This document shows positions 51,680 through 63,680 of a stretch of DNA of 64,000 nucleotides, one piece after another. Made by a program: the position numbers and the translations under genes. Numbering within the stretch: the stretch's first letter is position 1; each line of letters starts with the position of its first letter. The DNA lies in assembly GCA_025642075.2 (NCBI GenBank), contig JAODUO010000542.1, forward strand, positions 122,501-186,500. The letters are read 5' to 3'. The notes beneath the pieces are model-generated. The model saw nothing but the letters and a program-made list of their open reading frames with translations, searched no databases and was not told the origin of the DNA. This stretch comes from Ridgeia piscesae (lineage: Eukaryota > Annelida > Polychaeta > Sabellida > Siboglinidae).

Positions 51680-54600
51680 GTGCAGGTGTCAAACTAAAAG
51701 GGAGGCTTAAAGGAGGGAAATACAGGTTGGCAAGTGAAAGATGTACTTACTAAGACGTGCTCTGTCGTTCCCGATATGGCAGCTGGTGAATTTATTGAAC
51801 ACGCACTAATTGTAAGCAAGGACATAATTATCTGTGTCCACGCACAATGACAAATAATGATTTTGTAAACCGGTTAATAGCCATCTGAGACGTAACTTGA
51901 AGCATGCCATCCTACAGCCAGCTATCGGTAACACTAGCTGCGTCCTGTCAGCTATTTCCACCACAGCAGTTTAGTAGCCAACTAATGGAGCAAATACTCG
52001 AGAAATCGACAGTAACTTCAGAATTCAACAACTATATTATAATAATAATAAATTTGCCAATTCCCGCCAAACTGGGAATTACCAATCAATGTAATATACA
52101 TATGATAGGATTTTTTAAAACAATTTTTTCTTAGACTACTTTTTCTTAGAATAATTTGTATTGTTATTCACATACACACACATGCATGCACGCGCGCGCA
52201 CGCACGCCCGCACGCACGCACACACACAATTATATATGAATAATGATAATATACTATCGAATAGACATTACGAATATGTTTGTCTTTCAAAATGTCTAAT
52301 ACAAATACGGCATAATTTATAGAAAACCCGCCCCTTGCATTGTACGGCACAAGTCATTCATACACCACTGCCAATCGCAGGTGACAACAGTTTGGTGCTT
52401 AAAACACCAATAAATTATACTAGCTTGTACAATGCCAACCTTACAGGGTCATGCACCATATGCTTAAGACTGTTTTAGATAGATTTAAGACAACCAACCA
52501 GTGTGTACAATCCGCTGGTTCACCATGACTGGGCGATTCTATTTACATCTCATAAGAACGGGAAGTTTTGAAATAGTTTAACCTTCGCCCTTGGACCATA
52601 CGGGGACAGCAGGTAATTGTTGGTGAAACATAAATTTTAAATCAGGTATGAAAGGAAACTGCCGCACGTGTGAGTTATGGGGTGCACCCGTGACGACCAG
52701 TACAGGCGAATCAAGACGTCCTGTATACATAGGAGACCACTGGAGAATTTAGATTATTCAGCATCTGCGAATTAGATTCTATCTACAAGTATTTGCTGTG
52801 GCGACGATTAAAAGACATTACGCCTACATTGCAAGACGAACCTTGACTTCTACATGTTTTGTAGGTACGTCCTTATATTGTACGTACGTACCCAATATAT
52901 ATATATATAGGTACTTCCTTAGCTTGCGGAAGCATGTATCGGAACGTTCACATTGGTTTTATCCACATTCTAAACCAGTTAGCCAAATGAATACATGCAT
53001 CGATTTTCCGCATAGGAATTCGGGTAGCTTAATGCGGATTAAGGTACATGTTGACATTGCGCTCCCGAATGGGATCAAGATTTTAATGGGGATTTTAAAG
53101 TGATATGTGAACACGGCGTAATCATCTTATGTCATCCCCCGAGGTACAAAAGAGTTAGCTTGGGGAACCGCATCAATGTGTGTAGGGAACCGTATAACAT
53201 AGCGTACACTAGTATTACAGTGTCACCATCTTGGACATCAGAATGTATTATTGTAAGGCCTGGAACCCGTCACGGCTATGTACATATTGTGGTCCATCAT
53301 CACAAGTGTGTATGTGTGGTGAAAGTTGTTCACTCTCGCCAGAATCGAACTTAAATTGCATCCCCGATGCTGTGTGTGTGTCTGTGCAGTTGGTCGGTAG
53401 AAAGGCTTGACCCAGGTTCACATCGAATTCACGCACACGTCTTCGATACAGTGTACTCATTGTTTCAACTATTAAAACTAAATGACATTAAGACTCTGGA
53501 TCATACTGTACATTGCGTCGTCCTCGGAGTATCTTCGTTTTTAAATATATGTCGTCCGGTAATTTTTTTTATTCGAACCCTCTTATATTAAACTTGATAT
53601 TGCGATTCAGATGTCTCTGTTGAGAGTTTTGTCGCCCGCCCGAGAGTATCTAAAATAAGCCTGTTAAAAACCTTGTTTATTAACCAGCAAACCATTTTCA
53701 CGCATGCGTGTTTATGCATCCGTAGACTAGTACACATGCGTGCATCACTTATCCCGATTCTTGTGGCACAAGGACAAAACTGTGAATTATGTTCTATGCG
53801 TTCTACTGAATCCCTCTGTATCGGCTGCAACTTTCACAAAGCAAAATAAATTACTACCGATCACTGGGGTTGATTAATGGTACCACGCCCCCAGACTCGG
53901 TCGACTCCGATCATAATGCCTTTGTCTACTTTCCAATTATACAGCGGGGCATTCCGACTCTGGATTTATCGCCTTCGATCAAACGGCTTTTAGAAATACT
54001 TTGGCCAGTTTATTTACACAGCGTACCGAGAGCAGGTGCGTTATGTAAATAAACTGTGACCAAAATGTTAGAAAATTCACATGACCTGAATGGTATTGGT
54101 TTAAGTGGTGCTGGGATATAGCTATGTTTCTTATATTACATTGCAAATTATTATTGCATGTGGTGTACGTGGTTCATTAAAGTTCCATGCGAGGAGAGTG
54201 GATCAATGTCGGAAGAACGTATTAAAGTAGACGAAAAGTTAGACATTTACGTCGACTCTTTCTGGCTGCTGTTGTACGTACGACGAGAGAAGAAACCTAT
54301 AAGAGGAGAGATGACTTTATTTTCTGATGGCTACTTCATATGCTATTGTATGAACGTCGATCAATAAAAGCCTACGCTGAAAGTCATATATGACCGTATC
54401 AATTAAGTTCCGCCAAAGTTAGGGTAATTACCTCCCGCGTGGCACTTAGCCGTTAGGGGGCGATTGCATGAAATGCAGCCACCTGAGTTCGGACGCAAAT
54501 TAATGCTGTTGTGCAACACTGCCTAAGCATTATTTATGATATTAAACAATTACAAGAACTGAAATAATCAAAACATAGTGAACACAAACAGTTTTCGTAA

Positions 54601-55332
54601 CAGTTGCTCTTATAGTTTTATATTAATAAATCGCATGCGTGATTTATGTGTGTTATTTTGACATCATAACTGTATAACGTATACTGTTTACGCATTCTCA
54701 CAAAATTACATACAAATCTGTCATACCGTTTTGCCGAACGATAATGTTCCAGTATACTAACACAAGTAGGGTTATACTTTGGTTTCAGTGGACCAACAGC
54801 AGTCCTACAGAAACAGCACAGCAATAATAGTGAATTGCATAAAGTGCCACAACAATTTGCATTGTCATAAATGTCATAAAACATGATATAAGATTAAGTA
54901 AAAATATAATTTATTATAGTGACAAATGCATGTTATGTGTTTCCTTTGACATTTATCCCTTCAGTTTTCACGATACAAAGATTATGTGAGTACCGGCGTA
55001 CTTGGAATGATACGACGAACGACGGTTGCTAGTACAATTTTCAGATCCATTTGATGGGTTTGGCTGTTGGATATCGGCTTTGAATAACTTGAATGCCGCT
55101 TTAGAATGGCAGCCATATTTAAACATGGTGTCCAAAAAGCAATAAGCTACGCATCTGAAACGTCTATCATCCATTTTCAGACAACTCATTATTTTGTTAC
55201 TGTATAACTGAACAAAGTAATTATTGTGGGATTATAATCCATCGATTGGAGAATCAACTTTATGATCGTTAAAGGCTTGACTCATGGACTATTAAACGTA
55301 AAATACTGATTACCGCTATAGAGATGTTTTAA
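51680..55332. other. No gene seen; minor microsatellite at 52.17 kb
   Basis: Includes a CACG/CA microsatellite at 52170-52228 and a short AT/GTAC-rich patch at 52880-52905. Small plus-strand frames (52798-53103, 53100-53354, 54158-54367) have no recognised domain or splice context. Confidence 0.4.
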
Positions 55333-56495
55333 TTAATCAACCACTTGATGTATGCTGATGACTTTTGTATTTTTTCTCCCAGTGTTGCTGGTTTGAGAAA
55401 ACTTACAGATTGTTGTGCCAAGTATGGCGAATTGTTTAATATTACGTATAATGCCAAGAAATCCTCTTGTATGGTTATTGACAACAAACCCCAGGACATG
55501 AAAAATTTCATTTTATCCATCTCAATAACCATCCATTACCTTATACTACGAAATGTAAATATATTGGTCATATAATCAACAATAACCTAACTGATGGTGA
55601 CGACATTGCCAGACAAAAAAGATGCCTTTATGCACAAGCTAATGTATTAGCTCGAAAATGTTGTCTTTGTAATATTTCCACCAAAATTACTTTATTTCAA
55701 GCATACTGTGTTCCTATGTACACTTCTAGTCTTTGGTGCAAATTCAAAAATGTAGCCTCAAAAGTATTACCGTCGCATACAATAATAGCCTGAGAATTGT
55801 AATCAAGCAGGGCTTTGTGCAGGATAAAATTATTGCCAGTCACACATATTTTGGTGGACACGTGGATGTGAACTGTTAAGTCAGTTTACAAACTTTTAAA
55901 TGTGTCTGATGACCTGAAATGGACTACAAACACACATGTGACACCATTTTCACTCATATTCAAGGTATAACTAACAATATCTATGGTTTTGGAAGACCTT
56001 TTTTGCTCCTTCATTTCTTACCCGGCCACAACCCGTCCACCACATTTCTACCCGTCCATATTCGTTTTTACCCATCCAAATGACGGGTGGACGGGTCTCT
56101 ACACAAAGCTATGCCCTCAAGATGCAGTGCAAGCTTTATGTTTGCCACCAACTACATTAAATCTTTTAATGAACGCATTCGTTCATCCATATTTAGTCTT
56201 TTATGTCATATTCAACAGTCGGATAATCTTCTTTTTATTAATTACCTACATACTGATATTCATTATAAGAGCTGTATGTATACATACTGGAGGTCGCTAT
56301 TATACACATGACATTTGTATTGTATTTTGTAATCACATTTTTTATATTAATTTTTACAACTTGTTTAATTAATTTCCTGATATATTTATCCATTACTTTA
56401 CACTTATATCTTTACGCCGATCACATCATTGCTTTGATTGTATTATATGTATTGTACTTTTCATATTTTTTAAAATATATTTTATGTATATATAT

Positions 56496-56573
<78 letters not shown>

Positions 56574-56600
56574 ATGACGTCTGGTCTGAAATAAAAACTT
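55333..56600 (+). pseudogene. Non-LTR retrotransposon ORF2 C-terminal half, decayed
   Basis: The plus strand reads INHLMYADDFCIFSPSVAGL, then RKLTDCCAKYGELFNITYNA and KKSSCMVI. This is the YADD catalytic block of reverse transcriptase followed by the usual palm/thumb segment. After frameshifts come KYIGHIINNNLTDGDDIARQ, KRCLYAQANVLARKC and YCVPMYTSSLWCKFKN, then (56140-56290) YIKSFNERIRSSIFS and a SCMYTYW end block. The YADD box is intact but the frame is broken. The copy starts abruptly inside the domain, so it is 5'-truncated. It ends in GGTCTGAAATAAAAAC, a plausible 3' UTR end, after an AT array. Confidence 0.8.
56487..56571. repeat. AT array in LINE 3' region
   Basis: Three AT blocks separated by TTTTATG-type spacers, inside the inferred 3' UTR of the LINE fragment. 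Confidence 0.93.
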
Positions 56601-57093
56601 TATATTATATTATATTAATTGCCCGCACTGTTTCCGGACGTTTGTCGGTCAGTCTGGGTGTGAGTTATCTAGTGTGCAATCAATGATAATGGATTTGTAA
56701 TCATTTAATCTCGTTTGGGGGATGGTGGATTAATTATAATATTTCAAAAGCGGGAATTAACTAGAACCTTTCAATCTGCGAGCGGATTTGTAATTCAGAA
56801 AGAATGAATAACTCTTGGGGAGTAACGTAATATTCGACGCTTGTGATTAATGCTTGCTCGGAAGAGTGCCATAGAACTATCGGGGAATTATATTAATGTC
56901 GGTAGATCATAGGCCTATCTAAGGAATCGGAAAGACGCTTTCTGCCTGCTACGATGTGTGTTGTTGTACGCATTCAGTAAAAGTCTACGCTGTAGGACGT
57001 GTCTGGACATTCGACGTGATTTATTTTAAGCCGAGCACACTTTGAGCGGTCAACGAGCGCCAGTGGCCTTCGCTTCGCTACTTGTGTACTGTT

Positions 57094-57222
57094 GGGGGGG
57101 GGGGGGGGACAAGACATGCCACTTGTGCCTGTCCGTGCCAGTGTAGTAGCAGTGAGCGATGTCACGACAGCCGGTCGCTTTCACATCTCTACGAGAGAGA
57201 GAGAGAGAGAGAGAGAGGGGGA

Positions 57223-57286
<64 letters not shown>

Positions 57287-57291
57287 TGTGT
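57094..57291. repeat. G run, GA array, GT/TGCG array
   Basis: About 15 consecutive G (57094-57108), a GA array (57193-57218), then GT and TGCG units (57223-57290). Confidence 0.95.
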
Positions 57292-57769
57292 CAGTTTTCT
57301 ACGAACCATAAAAAACAGCACACAAGTACTAGACTGACACCATTAATTTGTTAGTAATATTCGAAGGTATAATGGTACAACATATTGTGTGGTTACCCTC
57401 TAGTTAGCATGGTGAATGCTGGTTACCATACTAACCAGAGGCAGTCCGAACAGAAACAACTCCAGGTCCGTTCTACAGCTTTATTTCATCATCGTAATAG
57501 CGACATCCATGATGAAGCTCGTAGATCGGTGGGATAATCTAAGTTGTAAATTGACCTCCTATTTATAGTAACTAGGAGGCCCTTAGAAGAAGTGTGAAAG
57601 AGACTGGCTCCTAGGAAGTGTGAAGAGGATGTGGCGGCCTGCGTGGGAGCAGTGGTTTCCTGTTATGTTTCTGGCTTCTAAAAGAGTTTCCTTGCGTAGA
57701 CCGTTAAACCTTCACTTACAATTTATATACAAGTATTAATATCTATAAGCTGTATGTATACAATAGTAC
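57292..57769. other. No feature seen
   Basis: Unique sequence preceding LTR-like terminus C; possible remainder of that element but not alignable by eye. Confidence 0.35.
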
Positions 57770-57816
57770 TACTAATTATCTATACTAATTAAACTACACG
57801 GTGGTTGTACGTTACA
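57770..57816 (+). mobile_element. LTR-like repeat, terminus only (copy C)
   Basis: AACTACACGGTGGTTGTACG then TTACA matches the right end of copies A and B. All three diverge immediately after TTACA, marking it as the element end. Sequence to the left is too diverged to align. Confidence 0.45.
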
Positions 57817-59121
57817 ATATGACATAGGATGTCTCTAGTCTCGTGTAGGGAAGGCTCTGGTACAGCGGTTGGTACAGCAGACTGAGCACAGGATGGTTAG
57901 GCAACATGCGCTAGTGCCGTGGCTGCCTACGAGACGGCAGATATTTATACCATTGGTACTGCAGAGGGTGACTAGCACACAGGGTGTTGCCCACGCCGCG
58001 GACGTGATATGCAGTAGGCGGGCACTTCGTCACTGAGGGGCCGGACTTTGCGCTATTCTCAGCGCCCTAGGAACGACAACGTCTCGAACATCGCCTAAAA
58101 AGGCTACGCGAAACCAGATACGCGGAACCAGTAACGCCTTGTCTCGAGCTGGTCGCCAGATAGTAGGGCCTGTCGCGCTCGTTGGTCGGGGGTATTACCA
58201 CGTTGTTAATCGGTGTCTAAGCCTTGGTCAGTTAGCAGCGCTGCATGTGCAGATAGACGTGTCTCGTTCATCTCCACTCAAGTAGGCGTTGCTGTCGTCT
58301 CACAAATAAACATAATTATATGAATGCCCACTTACTAGAACGCACCCGACTTCCCTAGATGTCGGATTACGTGAGGGACATCAACGCTACCGGGACAGTT
58401 CACACAATTTGCATATCGGTCGTATTGGCCGACAGCTAGGTCATTTGTGCACGCAGCGCTTCCACTGACTGGACGTGGGCGACGGGCGACAGCGATAGAT
58501 CTTGTGGCAATACACGCCATACAGCACACACATCCCCGCAGCCTTTGCCAACTGCGGGTGTGTTTGCACGGTTGAGGACACCATCGAACAGAACAATCGG
58601 TGACACGCACGGCAAGGTTTCACACGTACGTATTCGATTGTGCTTGCGCTGTATCGTTGGTCGTCGTCGTGTAGTTGACGCGAGAGGTTCTCCGTTTGAC
58701 CACCGCGAAGAGCTTCCGCATCATGTCGTGGAATACAGATGTGTTGGCAGATGACGTGGCTGCTACCAACAGCATCAACTTGCATGCCGGTGTGAAGTTT
58801 TCAGCGAGATAATTTTAGTTCCGAACATTTTAATTTCGGAACAGTTAAGCAGGGATTGTGGTGGAGGAACAACTGAGGACAACGGTTGCCAATAGAGATC
58901 GGTGGAAAGGAAAATGAGCTAAAAAAATGCATAATAAATTAAGTTGCCAAAATTGCAACTCCAGCAACAACACCCAACCAGAATGCGTGAATTAAGGATG
59001 TAGATTACTTGTTATCGAGATACGCTCAACCTCAGAGTGTCGAAGACCGGCTTGACGTTTTGCCTCGTCCATAGCAAGTACCACGTTCGGTTTCGAGCGG
59101 TGGTGAAGCCAATGCCGCTGT
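57817..59121. other. No feature seen
   Basis: Complex sequence, moderately GC-rich at 57850-58200 and 58340-58760. Minus-strand frames of 91 and 114 residues have no recognised domain. Confidence 0.4.
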
Positions 59122-59624
59122 GGCGGTCCAGAACGTCGAGCGGTCCAGTCCAGAACGTCGAAGGTTAGCAGTTCATGTCAAAGGTTAGCGCTTCATGGCA
59201 AAGGTTAGCGCGACGTTACGGCCCGCAGCTAGCCAGTCTGGAATGTATATCTCGTCATCGTGGTCGTTGTGCAGATAAATGGCAAGAACACGTGGGCGCT
59301 GGAAACTGTAGTGTGCAACGTAGGGGGTCGAAAAGTAGGTCGTCGCTACAGCGCGCAGAAATGATTAATTATGTAACACAGTCGCCGCGGGGGTCATGAA
59401 CTTAGTCTCGACATTCTGGCACGGGGTCAAAGTTGAACGGCCACCTGAGATTACGCCAGTTCAGCGCGTATGTTCATAGTGGTACGACGTTCTGGACTGC
59501 TCGACGTTGCAGATCATCGGACCGTAACGTCACGCTAACCTTTGCCTTGAACAGCTAACCTTTGACATGAACCGCTAACCTTCGACATGAACCGCTAACC
59601 TTCGACGTTCTGGACCGCCCCACC
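59122..59624. mobile_element. Foldback element with subrepeat-bearing arms
   Basis: The left arm (59122-59222) and right arm (59519-59624) are inverted copies. Each has GGCGGTCCAGAACGTCG, then three to four AAGGTTAGCGGTTCATGTC-type subrepeats of about 20 bp, then GCG(T)GACGTTACGG. The spacer is about 295 bp. There is no coding capacity. A non-autonomous element is inferred. Confidence 0.7.
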
Positions 59625-59772
59625 CCAGTGACCAGGTCATGGGCAACTGAATCAGACCACCCTGGGTCCCCGGAGTATTCCGTGTTTGTGCATACCCTCT
59701 CCGAAGGGAGGAGAATGTAACATAACCCCAGATCGTCTTCGCGGTATCACTAACATAATTATAAAGGTCTTT

Positions 59773-59836
59773 CTCTTGCCACTCGGTACTCTTGCCACTC
59801 AGTACTCTTGCCACTCGGTACTTTTGCCACTCGGTC
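59773..59836. repeat. 16-bp minisatellite, 4 copies
   Basis: Units CTCTTGCCACTCGGTA start at 59773, 59789, 59805 and 59821, with single substitutions. Confidence 0.95.
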
Positions 59837-61282
59837 TTTTCCCAGTGTTTCTCTGCTGCTGATCAGTTGGTCTTTCATTGCAGTTGGCGCACACTGTCCG
59901 TCCGGCGTAGGTATACTTGTAATATCGTGGAAACTGTGTGCTTTGCGGTCCCAGACGAATGTGATGCTCTCTGATCGGGGCTGCGTCGGATCTTAGGAGA
60001 GCTAAACCATCCGAATTGGGTGCTCTTCAACACACAGCGCCACCACACGGGGGACAGCAACTTAAAACAGATACCGTACTAAATGACGAGATGTCCGAGA
60101 TTGAGCGAGATATGTGCGCCTTTGGTTCCACCTGGGGGAGTGCCCCCGCTCCTGTCTAATAGCTCTGGACCTAGTTTCATTAAGCCGTGTAACTTTACGC
60201 GCAATTATGCGGTCTACTGGTCGCAGCTAACAGCGAATAGTCAATGCAGCTTACGGTCGGTTTCATGAGACCAATTTAGCAAACGCGCCACTAAATCGAC
60301 GTAGAATTGACCTAGTTAGATCGCGATGGGGAATCACTGTATTTCTGCTGTGTCTGAACAACCCTTTTCTTTCTAGCTGCCGCCTTTGTTGTTCGCATAG
60401 CAAATGGGAAGCTATGATGAATGTTAAGGATATCCAGTGTAAACATTAAAAATAATTATGTTAAGAGTGGGCGAGTCGGGAGCATACCGTACATATTTCA
60501 ACTAGCGTAAAGTTACGCCTACTAAACACATGGCGCAGCTAAATGCAACTATGGAGCAAACTCGTGAAACGTTTAGGCTTTCGACGGGTTATCGCCCGCT
60601 ACGACGTCTTAAATACGCTCCATGAAACTCGGTCCTGGTCTTAGTGATGCACTTACCCACCGCATCACCCACCGGTGTGTGGAAGTGTGGATTGCGCGCT
60701 GTCGGTTCCCAACCCATGTCTTGGTAATGGGTGAACAGCGAATGCATCGGTTATATTATGCAAAGGAGGACCCATATATGATACTTAGTGATTACTTACC
60801 CATTGGGGTCAGCCAAAAACCTTCCACTAGCTGCCGAACAAAAATTATTAATGCATTTTGTGGTTTGAACCAGAGCTTCAGCACGGCTTCGCAATCGCGA
60901 TATCTCGCTGTCGGATCATGACACCGAAACAGGGGTTTGGGGAGGGGTGTCATTTGATGATCCTAAGGTATAGAGGGGACGTAATGCGAACACATTCCAA
61001 AAGGTATTGTGGGTACGCCAAATTCAGAAGGTCTGTGAGGCACGTGTCCCCATGGTTCCAGATTCACCTGTGATATGATAGGGATTGCGACGAAATCAAC
61101 ACAGCTGAGTTAATGGTTTTATTGGTGATTGGTGTCTGCAGGCGTTTCGGCAGGGATGGGTCGAAATGAATATTCAGGTTCCCTGGGTGTGCGGGGCTCT
61201 GCGGCCGCCAGACTGTTAGTTACGCCTAACTATTGGGCAAGAGTGTCCTGGTGAAGTGGGAGCCTTTCCTTTCAAATGTCGG
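59837..61282. other. No feature seen
   Basis: Unique sequence; small plus-strand frames without recognised domains. Confidence 0.4.
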
Positions 61283-61417
61283 TACGTTCCTATTTAGCGC
61301 AGCGTCAAATCCTTAGGCCTGCTCAAAGCGCTTCATATATTACTAACTGGTAGGCCTGTCCAATCGAACACCAACAAGACTTCTCCATTCAGTAAAGCTG
61401 CATTTAATGCGCGGAGC

Positions 61418-61494
<77 letters not shown>

Positions 61495-61585
61495 GAGAGG
61501 AGAGAGAGAGGAGAGGAGAGAGAGAGACCGTAAAAAGTCTTGCTGAAGGTTCAACACGAGAGCCCGGGATTCGAATCGGGGCATA
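61283..61585 (-). mobile_element. tRNA-derived SINE, type 1, copy 3, broken by a GA array
   Basis: Minus-strand orientation like copy 1. TATTTAGCGCAG, CCTTAGGCCTGCTCAAAGCG, GGCCTGTCCAATCGAACACC and GCATTTAATGCGCGGAGC match the 3' half of the family. A GA array (about 61420-61528) replaces the middle, then GAGCCCGGGATTCGAATCGG supplies a box-B-bearing head fragment. More diverged than copies 1 and 2. Confidence 0.6.
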
Positions 61586-61590
61586 TTTAA

Positions 61591-61715
61591 AAATGTAATG
61601 GTCTACAGGACATGTCAATCTAAAGCGCTGTGTGGGGAAATTATATAGCGGCAAATCCGTGGGGCACGTTACCCAAACGCTCCTCTGGGTCTGCCCATGA
61701 TGTGCGTATGGACTT
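61591..61715 (+). repeat. Dispersed repeat, copy 1
   Basis: GTAATGGTCTACAGGACATG, then CGTTACCCAAACGCTCCTCT and GGGTCTGCCCATGATGTGCG resemble 63553-63680 in the same orientation. Diverged; family unknown. Confidence 0.45.
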
Positions 61716-61897
61716 TTCAAGAACGCGCATGCGCTCTCGTATAAGCAGGGCATGCTCCTTTCCTTTTCGACCTAACTAAATGCCAGTTAACAAACTAGAG
61801 ATGGGTCACTATGATCGGTTTTATTGTTGTTGTTCGAATGGTGCTCAGCTGCCACGTTATTATTAAGAAATTTCATTCTAGCTGTCTACTAATAGTA

Positions 61898-61900
<3 letters not shown>

Positions 61901-61944
<44 letters not shown>

Positions 61945-61966
61945 ATAAAAATTATATATATATATA
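61901..61966. repeat. AT array
   Basis: AT units with AAAATT interruptions. Confidence 0.93.
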
Positions 61967-62102
61967 AAGGCGCACAGACGAAAAATGAATTATAGCTATA
62001 GAACGTTAACAATAACTGAAACGGATAAAGAAAAACAGCCAACCCGGTGTAGCGTTGGCAAATGCTGAAAATAGGCCAAATGACAGTGCCCTATATATAT
62101 CG

Positions 62103-63250
62103 GATATGCAAATTATATGACGTCATGGAAACGGCCGCGGTGGTAACACTTCAGTAGGCGGAGCATGCATACGTGCATAGTTTTGCATATAGATTAAATG
62201 AAACATACCTTTGGCTGTCGAACGCAAACATTGACGTCATGGAAAATTCCCCGGGCAACACTAATCAATATGTTTCGTTATCGGCATGGCCATTTATCAA
62301 ATACTAAACTGCTGCACAAGAGCGTCAATGAGCTGTATTGACTATTGTGTGTACTTTGCGCACAACAAGAACTAAAGGAGGTCAGTCAGTACATCGCTCG
62401 CCCGCCCGCCTTATCGCTGCAGTTACTGCATATGCACAGACCAGTCTGGTTGAGCGAACTTCCCGTGCTCTAGTAACTGAGCTTCTGAAAGGCACAGACG
62501 TGCAACGTTTCAGTCGTAACTTTGGCGTACAATGCAAACCGTTGTCGTAGTTATCTTACGTTTCGTTCAAATTACCTATGCTTGTTTATCAGTATATCAG
62601 TTTCAGGACAATTGTTTTTACCAACGAAATTCTGTTTTCATATATCATTGCTGGTGGTTTGTGTGAAAAGGACTTGCACGAATAATGCTATCTCGTTACC
62701 TTTACGACTCCACCAGTGAACACAAGCATGATGTGATTAAACCTAACCTGTGACCTAGACTAGTTCTGTCTGACGTTAGCCACAACAGCTCAATGGAAAA
62801 GTCTTGGAATCAACAGGGCCGTTTCCTCGTCAAAGGGTAGAAAGCGGTGGAATTAAAACTAAGATGTGTTATTTGATGGATTACTGAATCTGTAAACTAT
62901 ATAATAAACCCGATGTATGCGTCGATCTCAGATGAACGCTCCAATAGGGTGTTTATAATTTAACCATCGATGCTAACAAGGTGCCCATCAGCAATATTCG
63001 TGACTAGAGGTCATATCATGGCAAAACACAACTAGTCGCAGTAACAGCGACTTGAAAAGAGCCAACTGTAGCAGCCGCGTTCTGACCGACCTACATTTAT
63101 GTTCTGTCGAACGGGTCGGTGTGTGGAAATTTTCCATGACGTCAGTGTTTGCCCGCAGCGACCAACTGTATTTGCGTAGACGTCTCGCGTACGCGGCGGT
63201 TCCATACGCGCCGTGTTGTAACCACGGAATTTTCCATGATTTCATTATAT
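62103..63250. mobile_element. Possible diverged inverted-repeat element with CRE motifs
   Basis: On the left, ATATGACGTCATGGAAACGG with GGTGGTAACAC (62112-62152) and TTGACGTCATGGAAAATTCC (62222-62245). On the right, inverted, GACGTCAGTG next to AAATTTTCCATG (63127-63150) and CCGTGTTGTAACCACGGAAT followed by TTTCCATGATTTCATTATAT (63210-63247). Order is preserved in inversion. Each arm carries TGACGTCA or near matches (CRE-type). Similarity is partial, so confidence is limited. Confidence 0.4.
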
Positions 63251-63552
63251 AACAGCACTAGTCAGCGTTGATGCTATATGTCGGTACAGGGGAGTACTAT
63301 TTTAGGATGCGCGTCGTATATTTGTTGAAGAAACTGGCTTACGAAGACATGAATTATAGCAGTCGTTTGTGTAAGTTTTATTCAGTCTGTGACCAGATCT
63401 GTATAGGCCTACACAGCAAAGTCGTGGAAATGTGCTCGAGTACACAAGAGAGGTTAGGGGTTGATGTTAATTGTAGGCGCCAATATGCACAACATTTTAA
63501 AGTCAAATCTTGCAATTGTACTCCCGTTGACATTCGCCTAGCCCTAGGCGGA

Positions 63553-63680
63553 GCAATATAATGGTCTACGAGGCAAGTCAATTTATCGCAGGCATAGGCC
63601 ATGGCACAAGTAAATGCTAAAGTGTTACGGGGTACGCTCTCCGAGCCTTCCTGGACCCGCATATGATCCACATATGATGG
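63553..63680 (+). repeat. Dispersed repeat, copy 2
   Basis: ATAATGGTCTACGAGGCAAG, GTGTTACGGGGTACGCTCTC and TTCCTGGACCCGCATATGAT pair with the copy at 61591-61715. Confidence 0.45.

Noticed and set aside
57850..57920. tRNA-like head (GGTACAGCGGTTGGTACAGC)
   Set aside because: Box B is not found at the right spacing and no shared body with the SINEs is visible.
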